Part shown: positions 1-7,362 of the stretch, one piece after another
How positions within the stretch are numbered: position 1 is the stretch's first letter
How the letters are laid out: every line of letters begins with the position of its first letter
Assembly (NCBI RefSeq): GCF_000189775.2
Contig: NC_015555.1
Location: forward strand, 376,001-440,000
DNA length: 64,000 nt
From: Thermoanaerobacterium xylanolyticum LX-11
GTDB lineage: Bacteria; Bacillota; Thermoanaerobacteria; Thermoanaerobacterales; Thermoanaerobacteraceae
Direction of reading: 5' to 3'
Notes under the pieces: generated by a model
Told to the model about the DNA's origin: nothing
Seen by the model: the letters and a program-made list of their open reading frames with translations, nothing else
Databases searched by the model: none
Position numbers and translations under genes: made by a program

Positions 1-694
1 AAAATAAACGGGGCTAAAACATGCCACCGAAGCTACGGATTCTAAAGAAAGAATGGTAGGGGAGCGTACTGTACAGGACGAAGGACAAGCGAAAGCGAAT
101 CTGGACAGTACAGTAGAGAGAATGCCGGTATAAGTAACGAGAGTAAGGCGAGAAACCTTACCGTCGAAAGCCTAAGGATTCCTGGGGAAGGATAATCCGC
201 CCAGGGTAAGTCGGGACCTAAGCCGAGGCGAAAGCGTAGGCGATGGAGAACCGGTAATAAATCCGGTACCACCGAAATCCGTCAAAAGAGAAGCAAGGAC
301 GCAGCGAGATAAGAAAAGCGTGCGGTTGGTAGAGCACGTCCAAGCAGCGACGAAAAGAGCTTTGAGTGAAGTACCAAAGCTCATAAGAGCTGTGAAGGGG
401 AGCCGAAAGGCGAAGTTTCGAAGGGGCTGCCAAGAAAAGTTGCTATCGAGGATAAGGTGCCCGTACCATAAACCGACACAGGTAGGCGAGGAGAGAATCC
501 AAAGACGAGCGGGAGAACCCTCATTAAGGAACTCGGCAAAAAGACTCCGTAACTTCGGGAGAAGGAGTGCCGAAAGGCCGCAGAGAAGAGGCCCAAGCGA
601 CTGTTTACCAAAAACACAGGTTTCTGCTAAGTCGAAAGACGAAGTATAGGAGCTGACGCCTGCCCGGTGCTGGAAGGTTAAGGGGAAGGGTCAT

Positions 695-1001
695 CCGGCA
701 CTCAACTATACCTATTAGGAGTGAAAGAAATGTATTATGTCTATATAATAAAGAATGAAGATGGAGGCATATATACAGGCTATTCAGAGAATATAAAGAA
801 AAGAGTAGAAGCTCATAATAAAGGACTAAACAAATACACAAAAGGGCATAAATGGGAACTAATCTACTATGAAGCATATAAAGCAAAAGAAGATGCCCAA
901 AAGAGAGAAAAGCAATTAAAAAAATCTCATAATGCAAGAAGATGGTTAAAAGAAAGAATAGCCAAAAGCATAAACTCTTAGTAGATAGAGTTGAGTGCCG
1001 G
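695..1001 (+). other. 23S rRNA intervening sequence 1 (helix 68 loop), encodes a GIY-YIG protein
   Basis: The usual short loop of helix 68 (CATCC, short loop, GGAGAAGCTCTGAA in Bacillus) is replaced by a 307-nt insertion. It starts CCGGCACTCAACTATACCTA and ends TAGATAGAGTTGAGTGCCGG. The arms form 13 uninterrupted base pairs, then a small internal loop, then more pairs. Such rRNA intervening sequences are normally cut out by an RNase III-type enzyme, leaving a fragmented 23S. Almost the whole interior is an ORF (730-981). The ends are nearly identical to those of the second insertion at 1921-2014. Confidence 0.9.
730..981 (+). CDS. GIY-YIG domain protein encoded inside the 23S rRNA
   Basis: An 83-aa protein made almost entirely of a GIY-YIG nuclease domain of the small YhbQ/UPF0213 type. 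It has YYVYII at the N-terminus, IYTGYSENIKKRVEAHN as the second core strand with its conserved Arg, then KYTKGHKW, YYEAY, and the basic REKQLKK and RRWLKER helices. I chose ATG 730 because AGGAG lies 8 nt upstream; GTG 721 overlaps that ribosome-binding site. The gene has its own Shine-Dalgarno although it lies within an rRNA transcript, so translation would have to use the precursor or the excised fragment. GIY-YIG proteins include homing endonucleases, so a role in spreading the insertion is attractive but unproven. Many free-standing YhbQ-like proteins have no known function. Confidence 0.88.
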   Translation: MYYVYIIKNEDGGIYTGYSENIKKRVEAHNKGLNKYTKGHKWELIYYEAYKAKEDAQKREKQLKKSHNARRWLKERIAKSINS

Positions 1002-1014
1002 AGAAGCTCTGAAC

Positions 1015-1109
<95 letters not shown>

Positions 1110-1360
1110 CTTGGGCGCTGTCTTGAAGGGGGACCCGGTGAAATTGTAGTACTCGTGAAGATGCGAGTTACCCGCGACAGGACAGAAAGACCCCATGGAG
1201 CTTTACTGCAGCTTGTCACTGAATTTTAGTAATATCTGTACAGAATAGGTGGGAGGCAGAGAAATATGGGCGCCAGCCTATATGGAGCCAACGTTGGGAT
1301 ACCACCCTGATATTACCGAAATTCTAACATAGGAGCCGTAAACCGGCATATGGACACTGA

Positions 1361-1398
<38 letters not shown>

Positions 1399-1604
1399 AG
1401 TAACGGAGGCGTCCAAAGGTTACCTCAGCGCGGAAGGAAATCGCGCGAAAGAGTGCAAAGGCAGAAGGTAGCCTAACTGCGAGAAAGACAATTCGAGCAG
1501 GGACGAAAGTCGGGCTTAGTGATCCGGCGGTAGAGAATGGGATTGCCGTCGCTCAACGGATAAAAGCTACCCTGGGGATAACAGGCTGATCTCCCCCAAG
1601 AGTC

Positions 1605-1748
<144 letters not shown>

Positions 1749-1920
1749 TCGCGGGCGCAGGAAATTTGAGAGGATCTGCCCTTAGTACGAGAGGACCGGG
1801 GTGGACAAACCGATGGTGTACCAGTTGCAAAGCCATTTGCACAGCTGGGTAGCCAAGTTTGGAAGGGATAAACGCTGAAAGCATCTAAGCGTGAAACCCA
1901 CCTCAAGATAAGATTTCCCA

Positions 1921-2014
1921 TCTGGCACTCAACTATACTTACTGAAGGGAAAAAGCACTATGTACAAATGTTAGGGAATAAAATAGATTGCAGTAGGTAG
2001 AGTTGAGTGCCAGA
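1921..2014 (+). other. 23S rRNA intervening sequence 2 (helix 98), no ORF
   Basis: The helix 98 hairpin near the 3' end of 23S is extended by about 94 nt. It begins TCTGGCACTCAACTATACTTA and ends AGTAGGTAGAGTTGAGTGCC followed by AGA. Its 5' arm matches the helix 68 insertion at 17 of 18 positions (GGCACTCAACTATACYTA). The 3' arm matches at 19 of 20 (AGTAGRTAGAGTTGAGTGCC). The interior, about 50 nt, has no ORF. It looks like a short, non-coding relative of the first insertion. Confidence 0.88.
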
Positions 2015-2158
2015 GTAAGACACCTTGAAGAAGACGAGGTAGATAGGCCGGAGGTGTAAGAGTAGAAATACTTTCAGCTGACCGGTACTAATAAGTCGAG
2101 GACTTGACCTTTAGCATTGTGCAGTATTCAAAGTTCATTAAAGAAAATGAACAAAAGA

Positions 2159-2271
2159 TTTCCGGTGGCAATAGCGGAGGTTAAAAACCCGTTCCCATAC
2201 CGAACACGGAAGTGAAGCCCTCCAGCGCCGATGGTACTGATTACTCGGGAGAGTAGGTCGCTGCCGGATAA
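2159..2271 (+). rRNA. 5S ribosomal RNA
   Basis: A typical 5S rRNA follows the 23S after a spacer of about 45 nt. The CCCGTTCCCATACCGAACAC core is present, and the terminal stem pairs TCCGGTGGC with GCTGCCGGA. The ends were set from the terminal helix and are accurate to 1-2 nt. Confidence 0.95.
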
Positions 2272-2276
2272 TATAT

Positions 2277-2351
2277 TCCTCAGTAGCTCAATGGTGGAGC
2301 AACCGGCTGTTAACCGGTAGGTTGTAGGTTCGAGCCCTACCTGAGGAGCCA
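2277..2351 (+). tRNA. tRNA-Asn (GTT)
   Basis: A cloverleaf with acceptor TCCTCAG/CTGAGGA, anticodon loop CTGTTAA and encoded CCA. It is first in the tRNA cluster of the rRNA operon. Confidence 0.97.
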
Positions 2352-2357
2352 ATACGT

Positions 2358-2432
2358 GGCCCCGTGGTCAAGTGGTTAAGACATCGCCCTTTCACGGCGG
2401 TAACATGGGTTCGAATCCCGTCGGGGTCACCA
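2358..2432 (+). tRNA. tRNA-Glu (TTC)
   Basis: Acceptor GGCCCCG/CGGGGTC with a G-U pair, anticodon loop CTTTCAC, T-loop GGTTCGAATCC and encoded CCA. Confidence 0.97.
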
Positions 2433-2440
2433 TAAATCGA

Positions 2441-2516
<76 letters not shown>

Positions 2517-2534
2517 TAAGTTAATAGATATTGC

Positions 2535-2611
2535 GGCCCAATAGCTCAGTTGGTTAGAGCGCCAGCCTGTCACGCTGGAGGTCGAGGGTTCGAGCCCCTT
2601 TTGGGTCGCCA
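2535..2611 (+). tRNA. tRNA-Asp (GTC)
   Basis: Acceptor GGCCCAA/TTGGGTC, discriminator G, anticodon loop CTGTCAC and encoded CCA. Confidence 0.97.
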
Positions 2612-2633
2612 TTATTATACATAATTTTAATAC

Positions 2634-2706
2634 GCCTCGATAGCTCAGTCGGTAGAGCAAGGGACTGAAAATCCCTGTGTCAGTGGTTCGATTCCACTTC
2701 GAGGCA
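2634..2706 (+). tRNA. tRNA-Phe (GAA), CCA not encoded
   Basis: Acceptor GCCTCGA/TCGAGGC, discriminator A, anticodon loop CTGAAAA. The sequence after the discriminator is TTA, so CCA must be added after transcription, unlike the four tRNAs before it. The tRNA ends directly against the operon terminator. Confidence 0.96.
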
Positions 2707-2759
2707 TTAATGAAAAAAAGAGTTTCAGCATTTGTGTTGAAACTCTTTTTTTCATTAAT
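2707..2759 (+). terminator. rRNA/tRNA operon terminator
   Basis: A long perfect inverted repeat (TTAATGAAAAAAAGAGTTTCA and its complement) with a 10-nt loop directly after tRNA-Phe. The stem includes A and T tracts on both sides, so it may work in both directions. Confidence 0.9.
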
Positions 2760-2924
2760 ATCATTAACCTATAAAGAATTTCATCTTTTGTAAAGATTTT
2801 TTAGTTTTTTTATATCAAATACAGATTATTTTTATTCGCATTTTCTTATTTCTTTCTTTGAGTTACAAATTCATTTATGAAGCTTGTTGCTAATGATTTC
2901 TTAGTTTCGCATATATTTTGTATA

Positions 2925-2958
2925 CAAAAAAGGGCATCGATAAAATCTCAATACCCTT
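2925..2958 (-). terminator. terminator of tRNA-Thr
   Basis: Read on the minus strand, AAGGGTAT pairs with ATGCCCTT (one G-U) and is followed by a run of T. It lies about 20 nt beyond the tRNA-Thr 3' end. Confidence 0.75.
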
Positions 2959-2976
2959 AAATCCTCCAAAATCCAG

Positions 2977-3049
2977 AGCTGGCAAAGGGACTTGAACCCT
3001 TGACCTGTTGATTACGAATCAACTGCTCTACCGACTGAGCTATGCCAGC
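2977..3049 (-). tRNA. tRNA-Thr (CGT), CCA not encoded
   Basis: On the minus strand: acceptor GCTGGCA/TGCCAGC, discriminator T, anticodon loop TTCGTAA. CCA is not encoded. It is a single-gene transcription unit converging on the rRNA operon. Confidence 0.96.
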
Positions 3050-3203
3050 ACCACACTAATATAATATATCATGAAAATTGATTTTTATCAAGTATCTATT
3101 TTGATAAAACGAAAGTGTAAATTAGAAAATTACTAATGTAATTTATAAATAGATTAATACAAAATAGATAATTATTATTGGTTGATAAAAAATGTTCGAT
3201 TTC

Positions 3204-3232
3204 TTGACTTTTAAAATTTAAAGTATCATAAT
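3204..3232 (+). promoter_or_regulatory. sigma-A-type promoter of the alcohol dehydrogenase gene
   Basis: TTGACT and CATAAT are separated by 17 bp, about 50 bp upstream of the start codon. No convincing Rex operator was seen. Confidence 0.6.
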
Positions 3233-3283
3233 AGATATTGGGATAATTATAAATGAATTAAAAATCAGAGGGGGTCTATATAG

Positions 3284-4465
3284 ATGAAAACTAATTTTAC
3301 TTATTTTATGCCAACAGAAATTATTTTTGGACCAGGTACACTGGAAAAGTTGGCTACCGTTAAATTGCCGGGCAAGAAAGCCTTATTGGTCATAGGTAAT
3401 GGCAATTCAATGAGAAAGCATGGTTATCTGGATAGAGTTGTTAATTACTTAAAGCAAAATGGTGTTGATTATGTCGTTTATGATAAGATATTACCTAATC
3501 CAATCGCAGAGCATGTTGCGGAGGGAGCAAAAGTAGCAAAGGACAATGGATGCGATTTTGTCATAGGATTAGGAGGCGGTAGCACAATAGATTCATCAAA
3601 AGCAATAGCTGTGATGGCTAAGAATACAGGTGATTATTGGGATTATGTTTCAGGTGGCAGCGGAAAAGGAATGGAAGTTAAAAATGGTGCATTGCCTATC
3701 GTTGCTATTCCTACGACTGCCGGTACTGGCACAGAGTCTGATCCGTGGGCTGTCGTGACAAAGACAGAGACAAATGAGAAGATTGGGTTTGGATGTAAGT
3801 ATACATATCCTACACTTTCCATCGTTGATCCTGAATTGATGGTTTCAATTCCACCGAAATTTACTGCTTATCAAGGCATGGATGCATTTTTCCACTCTGT
3901 GGAAGGATATTTGGCAACTGTCAACCAGCCAGGAAGTGATGTTTTAGCACTTCAATCCATAAGTCTTATTACTGAGAATCTTCCTAAAGCTGTAGAAGAT
4001 GGCAGTGATATTGAGGCTCGCACAGCGTTAGCGTGGGCAAGTACTGCTGCAGGTATAGTAGAATCATTGTCATCATGCATTTCCCATCATTCGTTAGAAC
4101 ATGCTTTAAGTGCATACCATCCAGAGATACCACATGGTGCTGGACTTATAATGCTTTCGGTGTCTTACTTTAGCTTCATGGCTTCAAAAGCTCCTGAAAG
4201 GTTTGTAGATATAGCAAGAGCAATGGGCGAGGAGATAGTTGGAGATACTGTAGAAGAACAAGCCATGTGTTTTATAAACGGTCTTAAAAAATTGATTAAA
4301 AATATAGGAATGGAAGATTTAAGTTTGTCAAGCTTTGGAGTAACTGAGGATGAAGCTACAAAATTAGGGAAAAATGCTATGGATACAATGGGTGGCTTGT
4401 TTAATGTGGATCCATACAAGCTATCATTAGATGAGGTAGTATCCATATACAAAAATTGTTTCTAA
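3284..4465 (+). CDS. iron-containing alcohol dehydrogenase
   Basis: A 393-aa group III (Fe-dependent) alcohol dehydrogenase that interconverts aldehydes/ketones and alcohols with NAD(P)H in the cytoplasm. The N-terminal dinucleotide domain has GLGGGSTIDSSKA near residue 95, and PTTAGTGTESD follows near 147. The metal-binding domain has DAFFHSVE near 198 and HHSLEHALSAYHPEIPHG near 266, supplying the Asp and His ligands. Length is normal for the butanol-dehydrogenase-like branch. ATG 3284 is preceded by GAGGGGG. It is monocistronic, with its own promoter and terminator. Substrate (butanol, ethanol, propanediol) cannot be told from sequence. Confidence 0.93.
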   Translation: MKTNFTYFMPTEIIFGPGTLEKLATVKLPGKKALLVIGNGNSMRKHGYLDRVVNYLKQNGVDYVVYDKILPNPIAEHVAEGAKVAKDNGCDFVIGLGGGSTIDSSKAIAVMAKNTGDYWDYVSGGSGKGMEVKNGALPIVAIPTTAGTGTESDPWAVVTKTETNEKIGFGCKYTYPTLSIVDPELMVSIPPKFTAYQGMDAFFHSVEGYLATVNQPGSDVLALQSISLITENLPKAVEDGSDIEARTALAWASTAAGIVESLSSCISHHSLEHALSAYHPEIPHGAGLIMLSVSYFSFMASKAPERFVDIARAMGEEIVGDTVEEQAMCFINGLKKLIKNIGMEDLSLSSFGVTEDEATKLGKNAMDTMGGLFNVDPYKLSLDEVVSIYKNCF

Positions 4466-4473
4466 CTGTGTTT

Positions 4474-4508
4474 AAAAGCCGACTTAGGAATAAAGGCGGC
4501 TTTTTGCT
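4474..4508 (+). terminator. terminator after alcohol dehydrogenase
   Basis: A GCCG/CGGC-closed hairpin followed by TTTTTGCT, 9 nt after the stop codon. Confidence 0.8.
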
Positions 4509-4601
4509 CTTATTAAAGAGATAATTTCCTATCTATACTTGACAATATGTTATATTTATTATAAAATAAAAAAGTCGTTGCTGAAATTAGCAGATAATTT
4601 T

Positions 4602-4686
4602 GGAGGGATACCCAAGTGGCTAAAGGGGGCAGACTGTAAATCTGTTGGCATTGCCTTCGATGGTTCGAATCCATCTCCCTCCACCA
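4602..4686 (+). tRNA. tRNA-Tyr (GTA)
   Basis: Acceptor GGAGGGA/TCCCTCC, anticodon loop CTGTAAA, a long class II variable arm and encoded CCA. Confidence 0.97.
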
Positions 4687-4690
4687 TTGT

Positions 4691-4766
4691 GACCCATTAG
4701 CTCAGTCGGCAGAGCACCTGCCTTTTAAGCAGGGTGTCCCGCGTTCGAATCGCGGATGGGTCACCA
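4691..4766 (+). tRNA. tRNA-Lys (TTT)
   Basis: Acceptor GACCCAT/ATGGGTC, anticodon loop CTTTTAA and encoded CCA. It lies 4 nt after tRNA-Tyr and is presumably cotranscribed with it. Confidence 0.97.
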
Positions 4767-4792
4767 TTTTTACTTTAAGAAGATATGGATGA

Positions 4793-4824
4793 GAGGAGCT
4801 TTGAAGCTCCTTTATTTTATTTTT
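4793..4824 (+). terminator. terminator of the tRNA-Tyr/Lys unit
   Basis: AGGAGCTT pairs with AAGCTCCT across a very short loop, followed by a T-rich tract. Confidence 0.8.
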
Positions 4825-4828
4825 AGTG

Positions 4829-4857
4829 TTACAAATTTCACTATTTTACGATATAAT
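4829..4857 (+). promoter_or_regulatory. promoter of the ThyX-like gene
   Basis: TTACAA and TATAAT with 17-bp spacing, ending about 33 bp upstream of the start at 4891. Confidence 0.65.
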
Positions 4858-4890
4858 TTATATATGATTAAGTTCGAGAGGAGTTTTAAA

Positions 4891-6408
4891 ATGTTAATGA
4901 GAAAGTTGACTGAGGCTGAAGAAAACTTATTAAAAAAGTTCGTTACTAATTTATATGGGCCTGTTTATTTTATACATTCACTGCCAGAATTTATAATACC
5001 TCCTATTAATTCAAAGGTAAGCAGAAAAGACACCAGTTGGAGGTTAAACATATTAGAATCGTTGACATCGGGGGATCTTGATATAAGTGATTTTTTAACG
5101 ACATCAGATATTCCACTTGATGAGGCAATGCAAAAGGCAAAAGCTTTTCATGAAAAATGGGTGGAAAGATTCGGACATTCGTCTATAGCAGAGCAGAATT
5201 TGATGCACTTGTGCATAGAAGATACTTCCAGATTTTTGTCCGGCGATATAGAATTGATGAATAAAAGACCGTCTTACATAGAGTGGAGCCAGAGATATCA
5301 AAGACCTAATAGGGATAGATTTGTAATACCCCCGGAACTTGAAAATTATCCGGAGTTAAAAGAGAAATTTATAAAAGTATGGAATGTATCTTTTGACGCA
5401 TATGAGACGCTTGTAAGTAAACTCACTGATTATTTGAAGTTAACTGTTGAGAAGAATAAACATGAAAGCGATAAAGCATATATGGGGAGGATAAGCAAGA
5501 TAGCTTTTGAGGATGCCAGATACGCTTTGCTGCTGTCTGCAAAGACCAGCTTTGCTGTGGCGTTAAATGCCCTTGATTTGCAAGATATAGTCAGAAAATT
5601 GCAATCCCATGGCACAAAAGAAGCAGAAATACTGGCAAGAAATATAATTGACGAGGCAGAAAAAATTGCGCCAAGCATGATGAGGCATTTGAGCCCATCT
5701 AAATATCAATTGACTGTAAATAAAGAGATGGAAGATTTAGTCAATGGATATGATTTAGAGAATGCTTCCGTGGATTCAGATGTTGAGTTGATTGATTTCA
5801 CAGGTAAAAACGGTGATATGACTTTCCTTGATATACTGACTATGCATATTATTTTTTCTTACACAGGGAAACCACTGGAAAGAATTAAAGATTTGGTTAT
5901 GAAGTTGGGAATGGAAGAGAAAGCAATCATCGTGAAATCAGCTTCTTCTAAGATGGATCAGTTTGATCATCTTATAGAACCTTTTAGATCTGTAAGGTAT
6001 AAATTTCAATTGAGATTAAGTGAAGCTGCGTGGCATCAACTGTTAAGGCACAGAATGATTAATTTTAATGCTTATAAGCCGACTATAGAGAATGGGTATA
6101 CAGTACCTCCAAATATTGAAAAAGCTGGGTGTACAGATGTATTAAAGAGAGCGATTGATGAAGCTGAAAAATTATATTTGGAGCTACATGAAAAATTACC
6201 AGAAACAAGCTCATATGTGGTTACGAATGCCCATAAGCGGATTGTTTTAATGGATACAGATTTGTGGGCTTTTGATCACTATGCCAATTTAAGGTGTACG
6301 CCTGAGGCTCAATGGGATATAAGGAATATTTCATTTAAAATGCTTGATTTGATAAAAGAATCGACACCGGAAGTGGCAGAATTTCTGGCGCGAAGAAAAC
6401 AGTCGTGA
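4891..6408 (+). CDS. tandem ThyX-like (FAD-dependent thymidylate synthase family) protein
   Basis: A 505-aa protein, about twice the length of classical ThyX (roughly 220-260 aa), that reads as two ThyX-type halves. The first half has FGHSSIAE near residue 94 and a signature half, S-Y-I-E-W-S-Q-R-Y, near 128-136, but no RHR. The second half has LLRHR near 384-388 followed by a diverged stretch ending in TVPP, and the C-terminal NLRCTPEAQWDIR near 466-478, which resembles the ThyX Arg...AQWEIR segment. ATG 4891 follows GAGAGGAG; an upstream in-frame ATG at 4756 lies inside tRNA-Lys and is rejected. ThyX methylates dUMP with FAD and folate. Because the signature is split between the halves, whether this protein is a synthase is open. 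A MazG-like gene follows 9 nt downstream. Confidence 0.85.
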   Translation: MLMRKLTEAEENLLKKFVTNLYGPVYFIHSLPEFIIPPINSKVSRKDTSWRLNILESLTSGDLDISDFLTTSDIPLDEAMQKAKAFHEKWVERFGHSSIAEQNLMHLCIEDTSRFLSGDIELMNKRPSYIEWSQRYQRPNRDRFVIPPELENYPELKEKFIKVWNVSFDAYETLVSKLTDYLKLTVEKNKHESDKAYMGRISKIAFEDARYALLLSAKTSFAVALNALDLQDIVRKLQSHGTKEAEILARNIIDEAEKIAPSMMRHLSPSKYQLTVNKEMEDLVNGYDLENASVDSDVELIDFTGKNGDMTFLDILTMHIIFSYTGKPLERIKDLVMKLGMEEKAIIVKSASSKMDQFDHLIEPFRSVRYKFQLRLSEAAWHQLLRHRMINFNAYKPTIENGYTVPPNIEKAGCTDVLKRAIDEAEKLYLELHEKLPETSSYVVTNAHKRIVLMDTDLWAFDHYANLRCTPEAQWDIRNISFKMLDLIKESTPEVAEFLARRKQS

Positions 6409-6417
6409 GGTGATTAA

Positions 6418-6732
6418 ATGGAGACTGAATACAAAGCAATTAGTTTGCCTAAGTTAAATAATCTAAAACCTTCTTTGGAATCGACGGCTTTGAAACTTAT
6501 GGAGGAAGCAGGAGAGCTGGCACAAGCTATAGGTAAATTTAGGGGTCTTAATGGGGAAAGCGTAAAAATGTCAAACAAGGATGTGGCTGAGAAAATATCT
6601 GAAGAGCTTTTGGATGTGGCACAAGTGGCAGTATCGATGATGTTTGTTTTAGAGGACCAGTACAACATAAGCATTGATGAGAAGCTAAAAGAACATATTG
6701 AAAAATTGAAGAAAAAAGGTTATATAAAATAA
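6418..6732 (+). CDS. MazG-like nucleotide pyrophosphohydrolase
   Basis: A 104-aa all-alpha MazG/dCTPase-type protein. It has the first metal-binding motif EEAGELAQA near residue 30 and the second EELLDVAQ near 62, which coordinate Mg2+ for (d)NTP to (d)NMP hydrolysis. ATG 6418 has GAGGTGA 6 nt upstream. It lies 9 nt after the ThyX-like gene, so the two probably form a nucleotide-metabolism operon. Substrate is unknown. The hairpin ATACGGCAATGCCGTAT plus a T run ends the unit. Confidence 0.83.
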   Translation: METEYKAISLPKLNNLKPSLESTALKLMEEAGELAQAIGKFRGLNGESVKMSNKDVAEKISEELLDVAQVAVSMMFVLEDQYNISIDEKLKEHIEKLKKKGYIK

Positions 6733-6734
6733 TA

Positions 6735-6763
6735 TTATACGGCAATGCCGTATATTTTTTTTT
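6735..6763 (+). terminator. terminator after the MazG-like gene
   Basis: ATACGGC/GCCGTAT stem followed by nine T residues. Confidence 0.88.
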
Positions 6764-6809
6764 CATGTGCACATATTAAATTTGAACGATCATGAAAGGA
6801 GGAATTAAG

Positions 6810-6995
6810 TTGCAACAAATTTCCAGCAAAGAATTGATGTACATTGATGACGTGCTTTCACTTCAAGAACACATGATTAAATGCTTAAATGACAGTGCTT
6901 CAAGGCTTAAAGATCAACAGTTAAAGGCAATGTGTCAAAATTTAGCAGATAGGTGTCAAAACAGTTTTAACTCTATAGTGAAAAATTTAGGATAG
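6810..6995 (+). CDS. small putative spore-coat-associated protein
   Basis: A 61-aa helical protein. I chose TTG 6810 because AAAGGAGG sits 7 nt upstream; the in-frame ATG at 6792 overlaps that site. It is rich in Gln and Leu, has two Cys (near residues 25 and 43) and no signal peptide. It resembles the small partner proteins found next to CotF-family genes in clostridia, and the next gene, 11 nt downstream, is a clear CotF-family member. The link to spores is inferred from this context. Confidence 0.65.
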   Translation: MQQISSKELMYIDDVLSLQEHMIKCLNDSASRLKDQQLKAMCQNLADRCQNSFNSIVKNLG

Positions 6996-7006
6996 GAGGG
7001 ATACAT

Positions 7007-7282
7007 ATGATGGGTAGTACAGGAATGACGGATAAGGATATAATGATGGGCGTCTTAGGAGATTACAAACTTGCCATAGAGGTCCTTTCACATGCTGCAA
7101 CAGAAGCAGCCAATGAAAGCCTCAAAAAGGATTTTATCAATGCATTAAATTCTACGTTCGAAGAACAAAAACAAGTTTGGAATGCCATAAGTCAGAGGGG
7201 TTGGTATTCAGTAAAACCGGCACAGATGCAAGACATACAAGAAGCAAAAAATAAATTTAGACAACCAGCAGGCGTTATGTAA
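7007..7282 (+). CDS. CotF-family spore coat protein
   Basis: A 91-aa Coat F-domain protein. MTDKDIMMGVLGDYKLAIE, the HAATEAANESLKKDF helix and the C-terminal RGWYSVKPA are the family hallmarks. AGGAGG precedes the paired ATG codons (7007 or 7010). CotF-type proteins are found in spore coats and, in some anaerobes, in vegetative cells. It is the second gene of a pair with the 61-aa protein and is probably sporulation-controlled, although I could not identify a sigma-E or sigma-K promoter with confidence. Confidence 0.82.
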   Translation: MMGSTGMTDKDIMMGVLGDYKLAIEVLSHAATEAANESLKKDFINALNSTFEEQKQVWNAISQRGWYSVKPAQMQDIQEAKNKFRQPAGVM

Positions 7283-7300
7283 AAAGAAAAAAATGTGGTA

Positions 7301-7337
7301 CAATAATGGAAGTAGTGAAATACTACTTCCATTATTG
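7301..7337. terminator. perfect 16-bp hairpin between cotF-like gene and trxB
   Basis: CAATAATGGAAGTAGT and its exact complement flank a 5-nt loop. Only a weak T tract follows (TATTGTTT), and the hairpin ends about 25 nt before the trxB start. It is probably the terminator of the coat-gene pair, but it could act in the trxB leader. Confidence 0.6.
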
Positions 7338-7362
7338 TATTGTTTAAAGGAGTGATTATTGT

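Noticed and set aside
42-649. Several 70-109 codon ORFs on both strands near the window start
   Set aside because: They lie in conserved 23S rRNA and reflect RNA base composition, not proteins.
3181-3200. Possible Rex operator upstream of the alcohol dehydrogenase gene
   Set aside because: TTGATAAAAAATGTTC lacks the symmetric TTGTTAA...TTAACAA pattern.
4756-4890. Longer start for the ThyX-like protein
   Set aside because: The upstream ATG lies within tRNA-Lys and the extension covers the tRNA terminator and the promoter.
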